A stretch of 64,000 nucleotides of DNA from Lineus longissimus. Its lineage: Eukaryota > Nemertea > Pilidiophora > Heteronemertea > Lineidae. Below are positions 61,654-64,000 of the stretch, in pieces. Within the stretch, counting starts at the first letter, position 1; each line of letters opens with the position of its first letter. The stretch is from positions 12,705,431-12,769,430 of the forward strand of contig NC_088322.1 of assembly GCF_910592395.1 (NCBI RefSeq), given 5' to 3'. The notes under the pieces are model-generated. The model saw only the letters and a list, made by a program, of their open reading frames with translations, was not told the origin of the DNA and made no database searches. The position numbers were made by a program, and so were the translations under genes.

Positions 61654-62027
61654 TGTGGCTTGACGTTTCGCCCTCAGGGGATGGCAGCATTTCAGATGAC
61701 ATTGGGGATACTGAAGAAAACAAAACAGAGCTCCCACACAAGAAAAAGGAGAGCAATGAGCAATATACGCCATTTACCATGACAGTCCAGAGCAGCTTTG
61801 ATAAAAAGCAACACGTAGACGTTACAAATTACGTCACAGAAATCGACAACCGGTAAGTAATTATTAGTAACTTGCTGTCATGAATGATTACATACATGTA
61901 ACTCCCACGAAGTCTTCTCCATGTTCATTTGTACTATATTCTTGTGTTTTGATTTTTAAATGTTATTCATGTTGACAGAAACATAAATGCTATTTGGCTA
62001 CGATTTGGCACGTTTGGAAAAAGATAA
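61654..62027 (+). CDS. Two 3' exons of a possible peptide precursor ending in a Gly-Lys-Arg amidation site (5' partial)
   Basis: Exon 61654-61852 (acceptor TTAGTGTTCCAG; donor CG/GTAAGTAA, a near-perfect match) and exon 61979-62027 (acceptor GTTGACAG) join in frame. The product is acidic (SISDDIGDTEENKTELPH), then has basic cleavage-like sites (KKK; KK before QHVDVTNYVTEIDNR), and ends NINAIWLRFGTFGKR-stop. A terminal F-G-K-R just before the stop is the usual processing site that leaves a C-terminal Phe-amide, so the last 27 residues before GKR could be a secreted peptide. No signal-peptide exon was found upstream. The alternative is the cytoplasmic tail of an ordinary membrane protein. Confidence 0.35.
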
Positions 62028-62597
62028 CTGCCTTCTTATTCTGTGTTATGTTGACCTGCTCGTTGTGTATTTTCTTTACGATTCATGGTTCTGTCAGCTT
62101 GGCAAAGCAGAGACAAAAAACAAATGAGAAAGTTGTATCAGAAAAGTGCACTTTTTATCACACTCTATTTGCGTCTTGCAATGGTTGTTATGGATTCGTT
62201 ATCCCAGATTACCATAAATCCCAATATTGTGAATATAGCCTGATAATGTCCCAGTTGATGTCCCCCAACACAATGGTTAAATTATCCGCCTTATTTTCGT
62301 CATAACCGTAAAAGATGCATGCATTTGATCTCGAACAAATGGTTTAATCAGGCAGAAAGCTTATTTGCATACGATATCAATTTATTCGTTTAGCTTTGTT
62401 TGAAATTCGAAGTTGTTTTTACATTTTATGGTATCGTCAGCTCTAGAATTTTAATTGGCGTCCTCAATGCTTCTGATTAGAAGTTTTGAAATTCAACCAT
62501 TTGAATATCCGTTTTTCCAATGCCTGCTGAGAAAAGATAGGGAATATAGAATTTTTTTGTTGGCCTTTTTTACAGATTGCCTGCCTGACTTTTTGTT

Positions 62598-63046
62598 ACG
62601 CTAGGCGCCATTTAGTGTAGAAGGAAATGTATCTTGTCCCCTGTTTTAAGATGTCAGTGCCTTACACTTAGCACCTTTCAGTGCAGTAGGAAATAAATAC
62701 ACATGTCCTGAAAATGTGGCGGTTTGACTGCATTGCCTAACACTAATCACCATTTAGTGCAGTAGGAAATAGACGATGCCTGTTCAAAAATGTCACTGTT
62801 TGCCTTACACTAAGCACCATTCAGTGCAGTAAGGAAATAAACCACTCCTGTTCTGAAATGTGGTGGTTTGCCTGCATTGCCTAACACTAATCACCCTCAA
62901 GTGCAGTAGGTAATAGACGATGCCTGTTCAAAAATGTCACTGTTTGCCTTACACTAAGCACTATTCAGTGCAGTAAGGAAATAAGCCACTCCTGTTCTGA
63001 AATGTGGTGGTTCGCTGCATTGCCTGACACTAACCACTGGAGGCTG
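62598..63046. repeat. Hairpin-bearing tandem repeat, about 63-bp monomer in 127-bp dimers
   Basis: About seven monomers, each with a CACTAA-x6-TTAGTG or CACTAAGCACCATTCAGTG palindrome followed by GCAGTA(A)GGAAATA. From about 62730 two monomer types alternate (one with GACGATGCCTGTTCAAAAAT, one with CCACTCCTGTTCTGAAATGT), giving a 127-bp higher-order unit. Confidence 0.9.
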
Positions 63047-63668
63047 AATTTAAAAAGACCTGTCACCAATCAATCTATGGCATCACTTGGACACATTAAT
63101 CATATAGATTAAAATCAATACTTTGCTCAAATCACAACCTACATCATCGGCAAAGTCCTGCAAATATCATTTTAATAAATCGCCTCGTCGGTGCTTTTTC
63201 ATAAAATCAATACGATTTCATCAAACTGTCTAATGATTCCTACTCGATATGTAAATTTGATTGGAAATGCCAAGGGCTGGTTGTTTGAGACATGCTATAT
63301 AGATGATATGAAAATGATAAGATGGTCGCTGCTGGACAACGTGGGAGTCCCGTGATAAGACGCGTAGAAAAACAATGGTTTGAAAGTCAGAGAGTCTCCA
63401 TCAATACTCTACATCTTGAGAATTTAGCCGCAAGCTTGTTATAGCATCCACTGCCGGTAATTTACGGTTTGATACCCGAGCCGTGCAATTTTTAAGTGCA
63501 GCTTTATACTGCCAATGCCCAAATGCACTTTTCTCGCTAGGGTAACAGAGAGCTCTGTGGAAATATTTTCTTTGTTCGAAGAAGCCACCAAATCGGACAG
63601 ATGCTGTTGCTAATCCGTAGCACTCGATCAAACGACTTGTTATGTAGGGATAGCCCTCAAACATAGAG
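63047..63668. other. No supported gene
   Basis: No exon, RNA or repeat signal is clear here; minus-strand frames at 63401-63664 lack any domain. Confidence 0.4.
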
Positions 63669-63832
63669 GGCCAAATTCATAAAGGGTGTTTAGCTTAAAA
63701 CAGCGTTTAACTACTGAATAGAAAGATTCCGGCCCTTCATGTGAATCTTCACAGAATACGAATAGGCCCTGAAACTGATTAGAGAGAAGTTGTACATGTC
63801 TAACCCTTAAACGCCCTTTATGAATTTGGGCC
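63669..63832. mobile_element. MITE with about 28-bp inverted ends
   Basis: Left GGCCAAATTCATAAAGGGTG then TTTA; right, reverse-complemented, GGCCCAAATTCATAAAGGGC then GTTTA. 164 bp, no ORF. Confidence 0.75.
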
Positions 63833-64000
63833 ATAATGTCCAAGTTCAGTAAACTCTCAATTAATCGACGTTGCAGAAACTAATAACTTGTCGGCTGCCC
63901 AGCCTATTTAAAAACAATTGCATGACTATCAACCTGCGCAATATCCGTTTATAACGATTAAAGCTGAACAAACAGTTATACCCACCCGATAGATCACTTC

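Overview
This is intron-rich animal nuclear DNA, AT-leaning, with GT-AG introns and no bacterial-type operons. The gene content suggests a marine invertebrate and most likely a lophotrochozoan: a kinesin-9 motor, an SLC5 sodium/solute symporter, an FMRFamide-receptor-like GPCR, a CCAP/neuropeptide-S-type receptor, and a PAN-domain family with a lineage-specific tail. The species is an inference. No database search was possible.

Layout. 45-6637 (-): a complete 16-coding-exon KIF9-like kinesin. 6.6-13.5 kb: gene-poor, with a G-tract minisatellite (8.7-9.4 kb), MITEs and two duplicated exon-like blocks. 13.6-16.9 kb: a weak plus-strand gene model carrying a 15-bp coding repeat, and a minus-strand single-exon RRM-like ORF. 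21.7-24.8 kb (-): two tandem related ORFs; the upstream one is preceded by a PAN/apple exon. 28.3-29.4 kb (+): an intronless class A GPCR. 31.1-36.9 kb (+): a complete 15-exon SLC5 (SGLT-branch) transporter. 37.4-38.8 kb (-): a SAM-like protein with an 11-residue repeat array. 42.4-47.7 kb (-): six exons of a CCAP/NPS-receptor-like GPCR lacking its N-terminal exon. 52.0-55.2 kb (+): a five-exon small-protein model followed by a broken MULE-transposase/SWIM-zinc-finger remnant with a MITE inserted in it. 55.2-59.5 kb: a 96-bp tandem array, a head-to-head SINE pair and a ten-copy 224-bp satellite. 60.9-62.0 kb (+): two exon-like segments ending in Gly-Lys-Arg-stop, a possible amidated-peptide precursor end. 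62.6-63.8 kb: a hairpin tandem repeat and a MITE.

The genes do not form a pathway. KIF9 is a ciliary motor. The two GPCRs are probable neuropeptide receptors. SLC5 is a plasma-membrane symporter. The most notable layer is mobile and repetitive DNA: at least ten inverted-repeat (MITE/foldback) elements, five SINE-like copies and six tandem arrays, several lying in introns of the real genes.
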